In this document: positions 22,691 to 32,331 of the stretch, one piece after another
Layout: each line of letters begins with the position of its first letter
How positions within the stretch are numbered: the first letter of the stretch is position 1
Assembly: GCA_964023205.1 (NCBI GenBank)
Contig: OZ026848.1
Location: forward strand, 29,189,912 to 29,253,911
Reading direction: 5' to 3'
DNA length: 64,000 nucleotides
Source of the DNA: Lutraria lutraria
Taxonomy: Eukaryota > Mollusca > Bivalvia > Venerida > Mactridae
Translations under genes and position numbers: made by a program
Notes under the pieces: generated by a model
Seen by the model: only the letters and a program-made list of their open reading frames with translations
The model's database searches: none
Told to the model about the DNA's origin: nothing

Positions 22691-23477
22691 CATCATTATC
22701 TGTTTATCTACTTTTACAACGAAATTTCATGTATAACTAAGGATTCTAGCTTCTATTTGAAGTATGCCGATGCTCTGTACTTAAAATGTTGCAGTTTCTC
22801 ATGTATGGCAACTTTTATGTTCCTGTAGCCATTAAGTGCCTTAATGTTTTTTTTGCAGGAAACACAATAAAGTGCCTATTAAACTTTACAGTGCATTGAC
22901 TAATTGCATATTGAACTTACAGCTGAGGTATTTAAGCAGTGCTTGTTTGATACAATGATTGCAGACTTCTTTATAAATGTGTCAATGATTATGTGACGAA
23001 ATTCTTATCTTTTGATACCTAATCAGAGACTGACAAGTTGTAGATTTCTTGCATGAAACAAGATCATTTGTCAGACAGATAGAGTTAATGGATACTGGAA
23101 ACTAATCCAAGATATTTGAACGTATCTGAACTATGTTGTTATAACAAATCTTTGTCTCAATGATTATGGTTGGACATTGAAAAATTTCTGTCAACAACCA
23201 TTTAAGGCATATTGTAGCAATCAGCGATGTTATTTGATTGCTAAAGGCTCAAGTGGATTTAATTTAGTTTCGTCTCAAATTAAGACTAAAAATATTGAAT
23301 TTTCTTTTTATTTGGAGATTAATCTGTGATGCATAACCTGTGATATTTAAAGATTTTGCCATTTTTTGTCCTTTTGGAATACTCAATACAAATTCTTGAC
23401 TTCTTGGTGAAGTGTTTTTTGTGTTTTCTGGATTGAAGATTCTGACAACTTTTTGTGTCTCAGTGATTAAAGAATAA
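22691..23477. other. Upstream flank of the first coding exon
   Basis: AT-rich sequence without a recognised repeat. It would contain the 5' UTR and promoter if 23493-23684 is a first exon. I see no strong TATA box or initiator that fixes a start site. The nearest in-frame stop is TAA at 23475-23477. Confidence 0.4.
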
Positions 23478-23492
23478 GTGAGTTTTAACAAA

Positions 23493-23684
23493 ATGAGTTC
23501 GAAGCAACAGAGAAGAGTATTAGAATTACCGTTAAGTGTTATTCGACCTGATGAACGGAACGGTGCTGTATCACCTGTGTTTACTCTGATTGTAACAGAT
23601 CATAGCCATGTTGAACATGAGATGGATAAGAAGTATGAGAAAAAGAAACATCGAAAACCATCCAAGTATAGTAAATCTCATGAG
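23493..23684 (+). CDS. Probable first coding exon, unknown protein
   Basis: The 64 codons start at an ATG in a good context (ACAAAATGA), with an in-frame TAA 18 bases upstream. They end at GAG|GTAAGT, close to the ideal donor, and the exon is in phase 0. The frame uses mixed synonymous codons, including CGA and CGG, and shows no repeat structure, unlike every other frame nearby. The peptide has a moderately hydrophobic stretch (residues 24-36, AVSPVFTLIVTD) and a strongly basic tail (residues 45-62, rich in Lys, with KKYEKKKHRK). No signal peptide or domain is visible. The tail could be a nuclear-localisation or membrane-lipid contact, which is inference. The next exon is not identified in the window; the intron is at least 31 kb if it joins the 54.9-kb exon. 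I do not recognise the family. The frame extends upstream to a GTG at 23478, but the ATG is preferred. Confidence 0.6.
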
Positions 23685-23710
23685 GTAAGTTAGAATTTTA
23701 TATGTAACAA

Positions 23711-23751
23711 GTGTGCGTGCGTGCGTGCGTGTGTGTGTGTGTGGGGGGGGG
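23711..23751 (+). repeat. (GC/GT)n microsatellite ending in G9
   Basis: GTGTGCGTGCGTGCGTGCGT is followed by (GT)n and nine G at 23743-23751. It begins 27 bases after the exon boundary, inside the presumed intron, so the transcript would carry a UG-rich tract next to the 5' splice site. Confidence 0.9.
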
Positions 23752-23999
23752 TATACCTTGGTTAGATTTCTATGTAAATGGCAAACAAAGTGAGATACAT
23801 TTTATAATGGAAAACCTCGGAAAGATAGTTAAACAAGACTGTGCGTGTGTATTTGCTCATAGTCTAAGGACAGATTCTGATCATTGAGTGTGGAAGGCAG
23901 GGAAAAGGGTCTCAGTCTAGAAAATAGAACTTTTCACAAAAGGTCTAATAAATGATCCTTTAAATGGCTTTATTATGTAATAGGAAGAGCAAATAATGT

Positions 24000-24071
24000 A
24001 ACCGATGCGTGGCTCAAACCCGTGACCTCCAGCTTGCAAGTCAGATGCTCTACCAACTGAGCTAATCGGGC
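24000..24071 (-). mobile_element. tRNA-like sequence (tRNA pseudogene or SINE head)
   Basis: On the minus strand it reads GCCCGATTAGCTCAGTTGGT, AGAGCATCTGACTTGCAAGC, TGGAGGTCACGGGTTTGAGC, CACGCATCGGTT. The D arm, TGC in the anticodon position (alanine) and a B-box-like GGGTTTGAGCC are visible. However, the anticodon stem, T stem and acceptor each carry mismatches, so a functional tRNA-Ala is unlikely. A relative lies at 57062-57131. Confidence 0.6.
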
Positions 24072-24299
24072 TGGCTAATCCAAGCCAATTTATAATACAA
24101 TATACCACACAACTACAATTATTTGGTTTGTTTGTTACATCAGGTTTAAAGCCGTTTATTTGGTAATGATCCATGTGATGTCATTATTGTCCGTAGTTTA
24201 AGTCTAAGGAATGGCGTGAATGTGTCCGTAATTACAGACTACATGTGACTGTGTCCATAGTTTCAGTCCACAGATTTGACTGAACCTTTGCATTTTGTT

Positions 24300-24595
24300 G
24301 ATTGTTTTGATGCTAAATTCCTGGCCCCACCTTCCAATATGTCAAGCCTACTTTCCAGTGTGCCCATCACAGCTACCAAACCAAATATTGAGTTAAGAAA
24401 ATCACAGGAGACCGGTGAAACACGTATTGGTGCATTACATTGGGCATAATAATTTAGAACCTGGAAAAAAAATTGAAATAGTAGTAGGGATATAAATACC
24501 CAGTTATCCTGTATCTTCACTTCTCTCTCTTTGGGGCGGCTCTGAAATGATGTTGAATGGGCTGTTAAAACAACACATAAAGACAAATTTGATGT
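24300..24595 (+). mobile_element. SINE-C copy
   Basis: The body reads GTGTGCCCATCACAGCTACC, AAAATCACAGGAGACCGGTG, GTATTGGTGCATTACATTGG, GGGATATAAATACCCAGTTA, GGGGCGGCTCTGAAATGATG, GTTGAATGGGC. The head is poorly preserved. Confidence 0.65.
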
Positions 24596-24684
24596 TTAGT
24601 TGTGTCCATTATTTAAAAAAATAATTACTATGGAACATAAACTGAGACTTGTTTCGTTTGCTGGACAGCTTCTTATATGTGAAA

Positions 24685-24785
24685 TTAGGTCCCAGGTAGG
24701 ATTTGAACTTACAGCAGTGAGGAGCTAGTAATAACAAGTCAGGGACTATAACCATTTCAACCCTGGAGGACTCTCAATCAAGTAG
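24685..24785 (-). mobile_element. Degenerate tRNA-derived sequence
   Basis: The reverse complement contains GGTTGAAATGGTTATAGTCC, CTGACTTGTTATTACTAGC and AGTTCAAATCCTACCTGGGA, which is a B-box-like end and a plausible A-box region with a long variable arm. It is a SINE head or tRNA relic. Confidence 0.4.
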
Positions 24786-24844
24786 TTTCTAACATTAAAC
24801 ATGCTAGCAATCCAAAAAGTTTATCATAAAAGGTAATAATATAT

Positions 24845-25000
24845 GTTTCAAGGGATTTTCTTTATTGGGAAGAGGCCTTAGCCTGTTGATTTTGGGAAGA
24901 ATTATCACTAAAAAAATGCTGATTTGGGAAATAAAATAGCTGGTGTAAGTTTGGATTTTAGGGAAAACAGCATGGTTTTAACGAAATTTTCAATTGGGAA
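24845..25000 (-). repeat. Dispersed TTGGGAA-type repeat
   Basis: It matches 16270-16430 in reverse: GAAGAGGCCTTAGCCTGTTG, ATTTTGGGAAGAATT, AATAAAATAGCTGGTGTAAG, TTTGGATTTTAGGGAAAACA. Confidence 0.65.
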
Positions 25001-25744
25001 GTTTATGATTTGAAAATATGACAGGGACAAAGAAATATACAGTTGGAGAAGCAACATACAATTCAGCCAGTGCATGAAGTAAATGCTCATTCTGACGATC
25101 TTTGTCGAGACGATCAATAACCACCTTAATGATAGCTTGGACCCTTATACAAGTTACACGGCCATTCTTTGATTAGTTGCAGAAATACCTGAATTATAAT
25201 GGTAATATTATTTACTGAATTTGGTAAACATAAAGAAAACTTATAATTATTTCCAACTGATGTTTTCTCAACCTATAACAGATAGATAATTGGACCTTGT
25301 TATTTTCTAGTTTTTAAAAATACAGGAAGTTGTATATTGTCAGTATTAGATTCTTGACAGGTATCTCGTATTAATATTTGTTGAGATTTGATTTTGTGAA
25401 TCCACCAACTGATGAAATCCACGAAATTAAATTCCCAACGAAAATAATTGAGGCCACAAAATACTCTATTTTTGTTCTATTTGAACCTTCAGTTAGATTG
25501 TCTGGCCTAACTTCCAGTTGATAGAAATATGATATTATTTTATCAGTAAGGTTTCTTTAATTAAATAATGCAACATTGCAATCATACAGAACTGAGTCAG
25601 TCAGTACATTGCAGACGCAGACATATGATGAATAATGATGCTATAATGATTGTTGATGCTGATAAAAGGAATTTACTGAAACAATTATATGTATAACACC
25701 ATGTGAGAGATTTTAGAAATTGAACAATAGTTAAGCTTTATATA
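25001..25744. other. No recognised feature
   Basis: AT-rich intron-like sequence with no supported element. Confidence 0.5.
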
Positions 25745-25925
25745 GCTCTCACTTCAGCTGCCCATTGCACATGAATTTTGATAAAAACCAACATACTATG
25801 TTTTTCTACAGCCACCATGCCATTGTTAAACTAGTTCCCGTTCAGTATTGCAGTGCAAATCAATGTAAGTTCATTTTCCATGAGTACTTTCAGTACTTTG
25901 ATTTTTTTATATGCCACAGTTCCTG
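25745..25925 (-). repeat. CAAAGTACTGAAAGTACTCA family, minus strand
   Basis: Reverse complement modules CAAAGTACTGAAAGTACTCA, TGGAAAATGAACTTACATTG, CAATACTGAACGGGAACTAG and TTTTATCAAAATTCATGTGC follow the order seen at 15620 and 44225. The 70-codon frame across it is repeat-derived. Confidence 0.6.
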
Positions 25926-26276
25926 GTATTCTTGTCAATGCTTATTTACCCTTCTAATGGAATTAATAAAATCATGAAACCTTTCTTGGACTATTCTTGC
26001 ATGATTCATAGATAGGGAAACAAGAGAGTAACATGTTTGTAACCTTATGTAATGATGCATACATAACAGACATTGCAATAATTGTGTTGTGTATGGATAG
26101 ATCTTTAAAGGGATGGTTATTTAATATTGGAATTGTATGATTTATACGTATTTATTACACTAAAATACACTAAGATTGCATGATCAATATTCATAATATA
26201 TGGATACATATTCTGTTTTGCAGACTTAGGAATGTATTGGTGCATTCTATTTCTAAAAGAATTATGTAGTAGCGCT

Positions 26277-26550
26277 ATAGTATGGTGGCACAAAGGTGAC
26301 ATCCGTGCAATTTCTTTTTAAGTCATGGCCACGAGTTACTAAGTTGTGTGCACGAAATAACTAAGTTGTGGCCATGAGTTAGTATGTCATGACTATGAGT
26401 TAGTAAGTCATGGGTATGAGTTACTTAGTTGTGCACACAAGATAACTAGATGTGATTTTTTAATCTCATGTACGACTTAGAAACTCGTGGCCATGACTAA
26501 AAAATAAAATCAGACAAAATTGTTATCTCTGTGCCATCTCAGTATACTAT
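26277..26550. mobile_element. 274-bp inverted-repeat element with internal GTTACTAAGT modules
   Basis: The left end ATAGTATGGTGGCACAAAGG and the right end (complement ATAGTATACTGAGATGGCAC) are imperfect inverted repeats, followed inward by AGTCATGGCCACGAGTT on both sides. The centre is built of about four ATGAGTTA(G/C)TAAGTCATG-like subrepeats. No coding capacity. The target duplication is not certain. Confidence 0.65.
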
Positions 26551-26599
26551 GTATGCCAATTATTCAATGACAGACAGTTAACTACACCAGTTTCCCTGA

Positions 26600-26830
26600 C
26601 TTCCGTATTACTACTTACCCTGTTCTCCGCAAGTGACTGTCAACTTCTCATTATGAATGATCAGTGATGGAGGATGAATGCCTCTAGATGCAATGTCAGT
26701 AACCAAGTCATCGCTGAGAATATGACATTGTATCATGCCCAGGTTTCAAACTCACAGGTCTGAGGTCTGTAGTCCAACCACTCTTACATATTGAGCTAAG
26801 TGGGGCCCTCTGTGGGCAAATGGTTATGAT
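26600..26830. mobile_element. Dispersed repeat plus degenerate tRNA head
   Basis: The left part (26615-26720) has CCTGTTCTCCGCAAGTGACT and CAGTAACCAAGTCATCGCTG, shared with 49600-49860 and, inverted, 37611-37655. The right part (26745-26815), read on the minus strand, gives a tRNA-like CACTTAGCTCAATATGTAAG, GTGGTTGGACTACAGACCTC, GAGTTTGAAACCTGGGC. Confidence 0.5.
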
Positions 26831-27080
26831 CATTGACTTGAATTTGCTAACCTTTACATTCATTGGTTCTTATTTGATGTACACCTGGGGTCATCCCCCA
26901 CCCTTAATGCTGGAAAATCACCAAATGAACCTGTTTTCTCCTGTTGTTTTACTTAGTGGAAAAGTTTACTGAGTGCAGAATATTAGTTTCTTACAAATAG
27001 CATTCTCTGAGATAATGCTTATGGTAACAATATGACAACATGCAGACACTGTACTGCTTTCAACTACCAGTAGCTGAAAC
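26831..27080. other. Spacer, nothing recognised
   Basis: AT-rich flank of the 21-bp array. No gene or element that I can identify. Confidence 0.45.
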
Positions 27081-27093
27081 TTAGTCGTCTGCT

Positions 27094-27565
27094 ATGAATG
27101 TTCAGCCGTCTGCTATGAATGTTCAGTCATCTGCTTTGAATGTTCAGTCTTCTGCTATGAATGTTCAGTCATCTGCTATGAATGTTCAGTCGTCTGCTAT
27201 GAATGTTCAGTCTTCTGCTATTAATGTTCAGTCGTCTGCTATGAATGTTCAGTCGTCTGCTTTGAATGTTCAGTCGTCTGCTATGAATGTTCAGTCGTCT
27301 GCTTTGAATGTTCAGTCTTCTGCTATGAATGTTCAGTCGTTTGCTATGAATGTTCAGTCGTCTGCTATGAATGTTCAGTCTTCTGCTATGAATGTTCAGT
27401 CGTCTGCTATGAATGTTCAGTCATCTGCTATGAATGTTCAGTCGTCTGCTATAAATGTTCAGTCGTCTGCTATGAATGTTCAGTTGTCTGCTATGAATGT
27501 TCAGTCGTCTGCTATGAATGTTCAGTCGTCTGCTATGAATGTTCAGTCGTCTGCTATGAATGTTT
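27094..27565. repeat. 21-bp minisatellite, about 22 copies
   Basis: The unit ATGAATGTTCAGTCGTCTGC+T stays in one + frame as the heptapeptide MNVQSSA, so 27094-27612 is open for 172 codons. Variation includes synonymous TCG/TCA/TCT changes but also ATG to TTG, ATT or ATA, TCT to TTT and TCG to TTG, and no splice site bounds it. The open frame is best explained by unit length, not selection. Confidence 0.9.
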
Positions 27566-27630
27566 TACTGGGTTCATTTCTCAAATTCCTATATCAACAA
27601 ATATATTCATAATTATATTTTTATTGAGTT

Positions 27631-27813
27631 CAGTGAAACTTTGTTAGAGGACACCTCTGTATTAGGGCCACCCTGTGAATAAAGGAATTCTAAAGGTCAT
27701 AAACTGTCATTGATTATCTAGAACTAAATGACTTTAGAAAAAAAGCAACCTGTCAATAAAGGCTACATTTTGTCTTTCACAAGGGGGCGCCTTTGTTCAA
27801 AGGGTTGTCTGTG
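27631..27813. mobile_element. MITE-1 copy, diverged
   Basis: It starts CAGTGAAACTTTGTTAGAGG, holds GGGCCACCCTGTGAATAAAG and CCTGTCAATAAAGGCTACAT, and ends CTTTGTTCAAAGGGTTGTCT. Terminal identity is lower than in the 7.3- and 55.4-kb copies. Confidence 0.65.
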
Positions 27814-28286
27814 TTTGTTTTTTTAGAGTGATAGATTTTAAGTTACTTATTAAGTAATTAGGAATTGGGAGTTTTATGATTGAGAGAGCAATCAAACTGT
27901 CAATGGTAATTGTAGAATTTTCTTTCTGCTACAAAATTGCTGATTGGAGATATTTTGAGACAATTGTGAAAGCATCTTGCCTACTGCATCATTATTGTGA
28001 CAAATTGATTCCTTATTTGATGATTCAAACATTCCTTGGTTGCAGTTTTGATGGATTCCTTCTCTAGGTAGGCCTAAAAAATATTTTTTTGTTTTCTGGT
28101 TACATGCTTATTAAAAATAGGGTAGGAAGGTAGGGCCTGTTTTAAAGAATCTTTTATTTTGCTCTTGAATGTGTTAGGAAAAGTAACATTAGTGAGAAAG
28201 TGGATGTAACGTTCCTCAGACCTAACAAAATATCTAGGGTCACAGTGAAAAGTAAGGGTAGGTCCAGTAACTAGTAACAAACAACT
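27814..28286. other. No recognised feature
   Basis: AT-rich; short frames on both strands (27876-28067 and 28074-28280) lack splice or family support. Confidence 0.5.
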
Positions 28287-28530
28287 GTCTCTGTGGTCGA
28301 TTGGTTAAACTGGATGACTTCAAGTCACTGTAATCTCTCACTGATAGAGGGTCAAGGGTTCAAGCCCAGCTACCGACCATGTCTCTTTATGTGAGAAAGT
28401 AGGCAGTTGTTTAAGGTGGATGGGAGTCTAGTACTGGTTCTTCACAGGAAAGTTGGTAAGGTGAACTGTCTGCCTCATATGACTCTGACTGTTGAAAAGG
28501 GCATAAAACTCAAATAAACAAAAGAAACAA
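28287..28530 (+). mobile_element. SINE-B copy
   Basis: The tRNA-like head with long variable arm (GGTCGATTGGTTAAACTGGA, TCTCTCACTGATAGAGGGTC, AAGGGTTCAAGCCCAGCTAC) is followed by ACCATGTCTCTTTATGTGAG, GGGAGTCTAGTACTGGTTCT, CATATGACTCTGACTGTTGA and an (AAAC)-type tail. It matches 52.01-52.26 kb over its full length. Confidence 0.8.
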
Positions 28531-28597
28531 GCAACAATCTGTTATGCCTAATGAGAACTAACAGTAGTTTTGCTTAACATTGTGGTATGTAGATATC

Positions 28598-28921
28598 TTA
28601 AAGACGTTTTCGGTAGTTCGCTACATTTTTCACATAGACAAATAGGAAAAATTAAAACTGAACAATGAATTTTTTTTAAACTTCGCATAATCGTAGCATA
28701 TGATAACAGAAACATTGAAATTACCTAAAATAAGCAAAAATTCAAATCAAAGGGCAGATAACTCAAAAACTAGATCAGTGACCCCAAATTTTTTTTCACT
28801 TAAAATGTTTCTGTTATCATATGCTACGATTATGCAAAGTTTTAAAAAAATTCATCGTTCAGTTTTAATTTTTCCTATATGTCTATGTGAAAATGTAGCG
28901 AACTACCGAAAACGTCTTTAA
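28598..28921. mobile_element. 316-bp fold-back element flanked by TTAA
   Basis: The arms 28602-28716 and 28804-28917 are near-identical inverted repeats (about 115 bp) starting AGACGTTTTCGGTAGTTCGC. TTAA sits on both sides (28598-28601 and 28918-28921). The flanks, GATATC-TTAA and TTAA-ATAACAT, join to GATATCTTAAATAACAT, which is exactly the tandem motif found twice just downstream. TTAA specificity is typical of piggyBac-type elements, but the ends do not begin CCC, so the superfamily is open. The frame 28700-28921 is arm sequence. Confidence 0.85.
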
Positions 28922-28985
28922 ATAACATAGTGGTATGTAGATATCTTAAATAACATATTGGTATGTAGATATCTTAAATAACAAT
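28922..28985. repeat. Short tandem repeat carrying empty TTAA sites
   Basis: TGGTATGTAGATATCTTAAA is followed by TAACATA and repeated at about 28930 and 28962; the third copy, at 28581, is interrupted by the fold-back element. Confidence 0.8.
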
Positions 28986-29651
28986 GTTCATGGTGATAAA
29001 TGTTAGCAAAAGTATAGCTACATTTCAGGAAGTTCAGAAATTAATTTAACATGACTGTATAGATTGAAAATATTTCTTGTTAAGTTCAGTTTCCATGAGT
29101 AGTTTCAGTACTTTGATTCTAGCCTGCTGACTAATGTCTCAGGATTGTCATAGTTTCTGAGATTAACCAAGGTGTCTTTGTCCTTTATTTAGGTGTGAAA
29201 AACACTTGACAATTTGTTGTAAACAATTTTACGGCTACATTAATGTTTAATTGTTGAACACATACTCATATTAATATATTGATTAACTGATACCAAACTC
29301 TATGGCATTTGTTTTGATTTGAAAATGATTAGATTAATAGAGAACTGCAATCAAGTGATGAAAAAAAGACAGTGTCAAAACAGTAGCATTTTCCCTATAA
29401 TCTGATGATGACAATTTTGTTTTAATAAAGAGACTGAATATTGCGTAGTCAGAATCAAATTAGTCTTAATGTCTCAATTTTTTTCTAAAAAACAGAATTA
29501 TCAGAAAACTAGGAGTTTCAGTTCATTATTCCACCCCCCCCCCCCCAAAAAAATCAAGGAATATTTTTTGTCATTAAAATATTGTCAAACTAGTAACCCT
29601 CTTTTGATTTATCATGGTTGACCATATTCTCTCCACATTTTAATGAGCATT
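28986..29651. other. No gene; C13-A7 tract
   Basis: A fragment of the AGTACTTTCAG family lies at 29085-29125 and a C13A7 run at 29534-29553. The rest is AT-rich and unassigned. Confidence 0.5.
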
Positions 29652-29962
29652 ACTTATTTTATTTCTTCGGATTTAACGCCATTTTCATCATTATTTCATT
29701 TATATTGTGGCGGGCGCTTATCCTAACCAGCTTCCCTGGACTTCATTTAGGCCTTAACCACTATCCGCAAGCTATTGCCCGCAAAGCTATTGCCAATCTA
29801 CCCCACATAATCTAGAGGTGGAGGACAATTTAACATAGGATGTAATATCTTCAGTCAAATTTGTCTGGGACAGTGTGAGGCTGTGAGCCTTGCCCTGGGA
29901 TCAAACTCACAACCTCTTGATCAGTAGACCAATTCTCTATAACCACTGAGCTAACTGGGCGG
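29652..29962 (-). mobile_element. SINE-A copy, full length, minus strand
   Basis: The reverse complement begins with the tRNA-like head CCGCCCAGTTAGCTCAGTGG, TTGGTCTACTGATCAAGAGG, GTTGTGAGTTTGATCCCAGG, then ACTGAAGATATTACATCCTA, ATTATGTGGGGTAG, ATGAAGTCCAGGGAAGCTGG and ends at GGCGTTAAATCCGAA with an A-rich tail. It matches 46.79-47.05 kb. Confidence 0.8.
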
Positions 29963-30840
29963 ATAGATAGATAGAACATGGTTAACTGACACTGTGGTAA
30001 CTATTATAGGACCATTGTCAATATTTTGCCTTGATGAATTCAGTATGATTAGTATAAATAAAATATGCTTTCTGATAAATGTCTTCATATTTTAATAATT
30101 CATTAAAATGACATTTACTTCCAGAAATAGTGTAGGCCTTTTTAGGCTTTGGAAGCCAGTATGTTGCTGATGAATCTGTGACATTTGGAAAAAATGGCTC
30201 CTATTAACAAACAATTTATTTGTATTTGACCTTCTTAGTTAGTGAGATATGTTGTGTTTCAGTAACATTGAGACTGCTAGTGATATTTTATGTAGTAATT
30301 ATTTCCTGTTTAAAGTGTTTTGAAGATTATCTAACTTTGAGTGATAATTTGCTTTCTGAGAGTACTGTAATACACAGGCGTGTCAGAGACTGGTTTTGTC
30401 TGACAACAGGGGGTGGGGAGGGGAGTCTATAATTGATAATAATAAATAAAATGGAAATGGTATAAATCAAAAACAAAAGATAAGATTCTCAAAGAATACC
30501 ATGTCAAGCATGTATTTGTGTAAGTTTTAACTAAGTGTTCTTTCAAATAATGAAGAGCTAGATCATTTTAATTTGAAAACATGACAATTTAAAGAGAGAT
30601 ATGTTGTTGCATTTATGTTGTGGCATTATTAGTATCAGCACCTTTTAATAAGCCCCCATAGCCCCCCCCCCATGACTTCTATGACCCTTATACATAAATC
30701 ACAGCATAATTTTTTTTTCAGGGGACTGTACTCATGTTTAGTGAGATTAATGTAGAATTAGAATTATTTCCCTTTATTTAGTGTTGTATTTTTATTGAGA
30801 TGCTATAAAATAAACCTAACCTTGTGCATGCATCCTGTTT
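29963..30840. other. No recognised feature
   Basis: It starts with a short GATA microsatellite (about 29962-29973). The frame at 30220-30432 has no ATG near its start and no splice support. Confidence 0.5.
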
Positions 30841-31085
30841 AACATCACCTGTTTAAAACAGCCATCCCTGAATTTATAATCACCTGTTTAAAACAGCCAC
30901 CTCTGAATTAACAATCACCTGTTTAAAATGACCATCTCTATTAATTAATGATCACCTTTTAAAACAACCACTGTTAAACAACTGTGACTCTTAACAGATA
31001 GTACATGACATTGATGGACCAAATAAATCCTTGAATAAAGAATTTCTCCCCCCCTGTGTTGAACTTTGTTCACAGGTTTGACTGT
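30841..31085. mobile_element. MITE-1 derivative with a 35-bp internal array
   Basis: ATCACCTGTTTAAAACAGCC plus ACCTCTGAATTAACA is repeated from 30844, 30879, 30914 and 30951 (35, 35 and 37 bp apart). The right end GTTCACAGGTTTGACTGTA at about 31067-31085 is the MITE-1 terminus. The left terminus is unclear. Confidence 0.65.
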
Positions 31086-31258
31086 AAACCATGATTTACG
31101 GAAGAAAATCTTTAGTATACTAAAGACATTGACAGAAGCTGAATGCATCAATATTTAATTAGTTGTGTCTGCCTACTTAATATATAATGTTTTGTTGCAT
31201 GTTCATTTGTTGATCATACTTGACTGTGGATATTTTGAGCTGCAAAGCAACTTGAAAT

Positions 31259-32331
31259 ATAGTCAACCCTTTGAATAAAAGGGCGGAAAAGGTTTATATA
31301 GCCTTTTCCTGAGGTTCATCTGGTCTGTTGTATCAATGCATGTGTTTGCTATCAAGCAGCAGTCCACAGGGGACTTTAATCACAGGTGAACGTTATTAAC
31401 AAGTGAGGTTATTAATAAATTGCTGTTTTTCAAAGATGACAGAAAGTCATTGGTGACTTTGTAACCATTATTCACAGTAATTAATCATTATGATTAAGAT
31501 CTGTTATTCATGAGTGTTGTTTATAATGTAGTTGTTATTCACTTTTGATCATTATTCACAGGTGGCAGTAATTGGCAGGCGACAGTAATTCATAGGTGAC
31601 ACTATTTCACAGGTGACAATATTTCACAGGTGACTGTAATTCATAGGTGACACTATTTCACAGGTGACACTATTTCACAGGTGACAGTAATTCACAGGTG
31701 ACAATATTTCACAGGTGACAGTAATTCACAGGTGACAGTAATTCATAGGTGACTCTATTTCACAGGTGACAGTAATTCACAGGTGACAGTAATTCATAGG
31801 TGACACTATTTCACAGGTGACAATATTTCACAGGTGACACTATTTCACAGGTGACAATAATTCACAGGTGACAGTAATTCACAGGTGACAGTAATTCACA
31901 GGTGACAATATTTCACAGGTGACACTATTTCACAGGTGACTGTAATTCATAGGTGACACTATTTCACAGGTGACAGTAATTCATAGGTGACACTATTTCA
32001 CAGGTGACAGTAATTCATAGGTGACACTATTTCACAGGTGACAATATTTCGCAGGTGACAGTAATTCATAGGTGACACTATTTCACAGGTGACAGTAATT
32101 CATAGGTGACACTATTTCACAGGTGACAATATTTCACAGGTGACAGTAATTCACTGGTTAGAGTAATTCATAGGTGACAGTAATTCACAAGTGACAACAA
32201 TTCACAGTAATAATAATTTACAGGTGACAATAATTTACAGGTGACAGTAATTCAAAGGTAATGAATATTCACATGAAGTTCACATTCGCACGAAGTTGTA
32301 GGAGACTGTTAACACAGGTTTGACTGTTTAA
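31259..32331. mobile_element. Probable MITE-1 derivative enclosing the 17-bp array
   Basis: A left-end-like TATAGTCAACCCTTTGAATA occurs at 31259 and a clear right end, GTTAACACAGGTTTGACTGT, at about 32308-32327. Between them are TTCACAG/TTAACA-rich segments and the 17-bp array. The right boundary is firm and the left is tentative. Confidence 0.55.
31555..32250. repeat. 17-bp minisatellite, about 40 copies
   Basis: The unit is TTCACAGGTGACAGTAA. Variants CACAGG/CATAGG and AGTAAT/ACTATT/AATATT are intermingled. Edge copies at 32200-32250 decay to TTTACAGGTGACAATAA. Every unit with CACAGGTGACAG contains a CAGGTG E-box. Confidence 0.95.

Noticed and set aside
24000..24071. Functional tRNA-Ala gene
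   Set aside because: Mismatches in the acceptor, anticodon and T stems, plus a second degenerate copy with a shared 3' extension, point to a retroposed relic.
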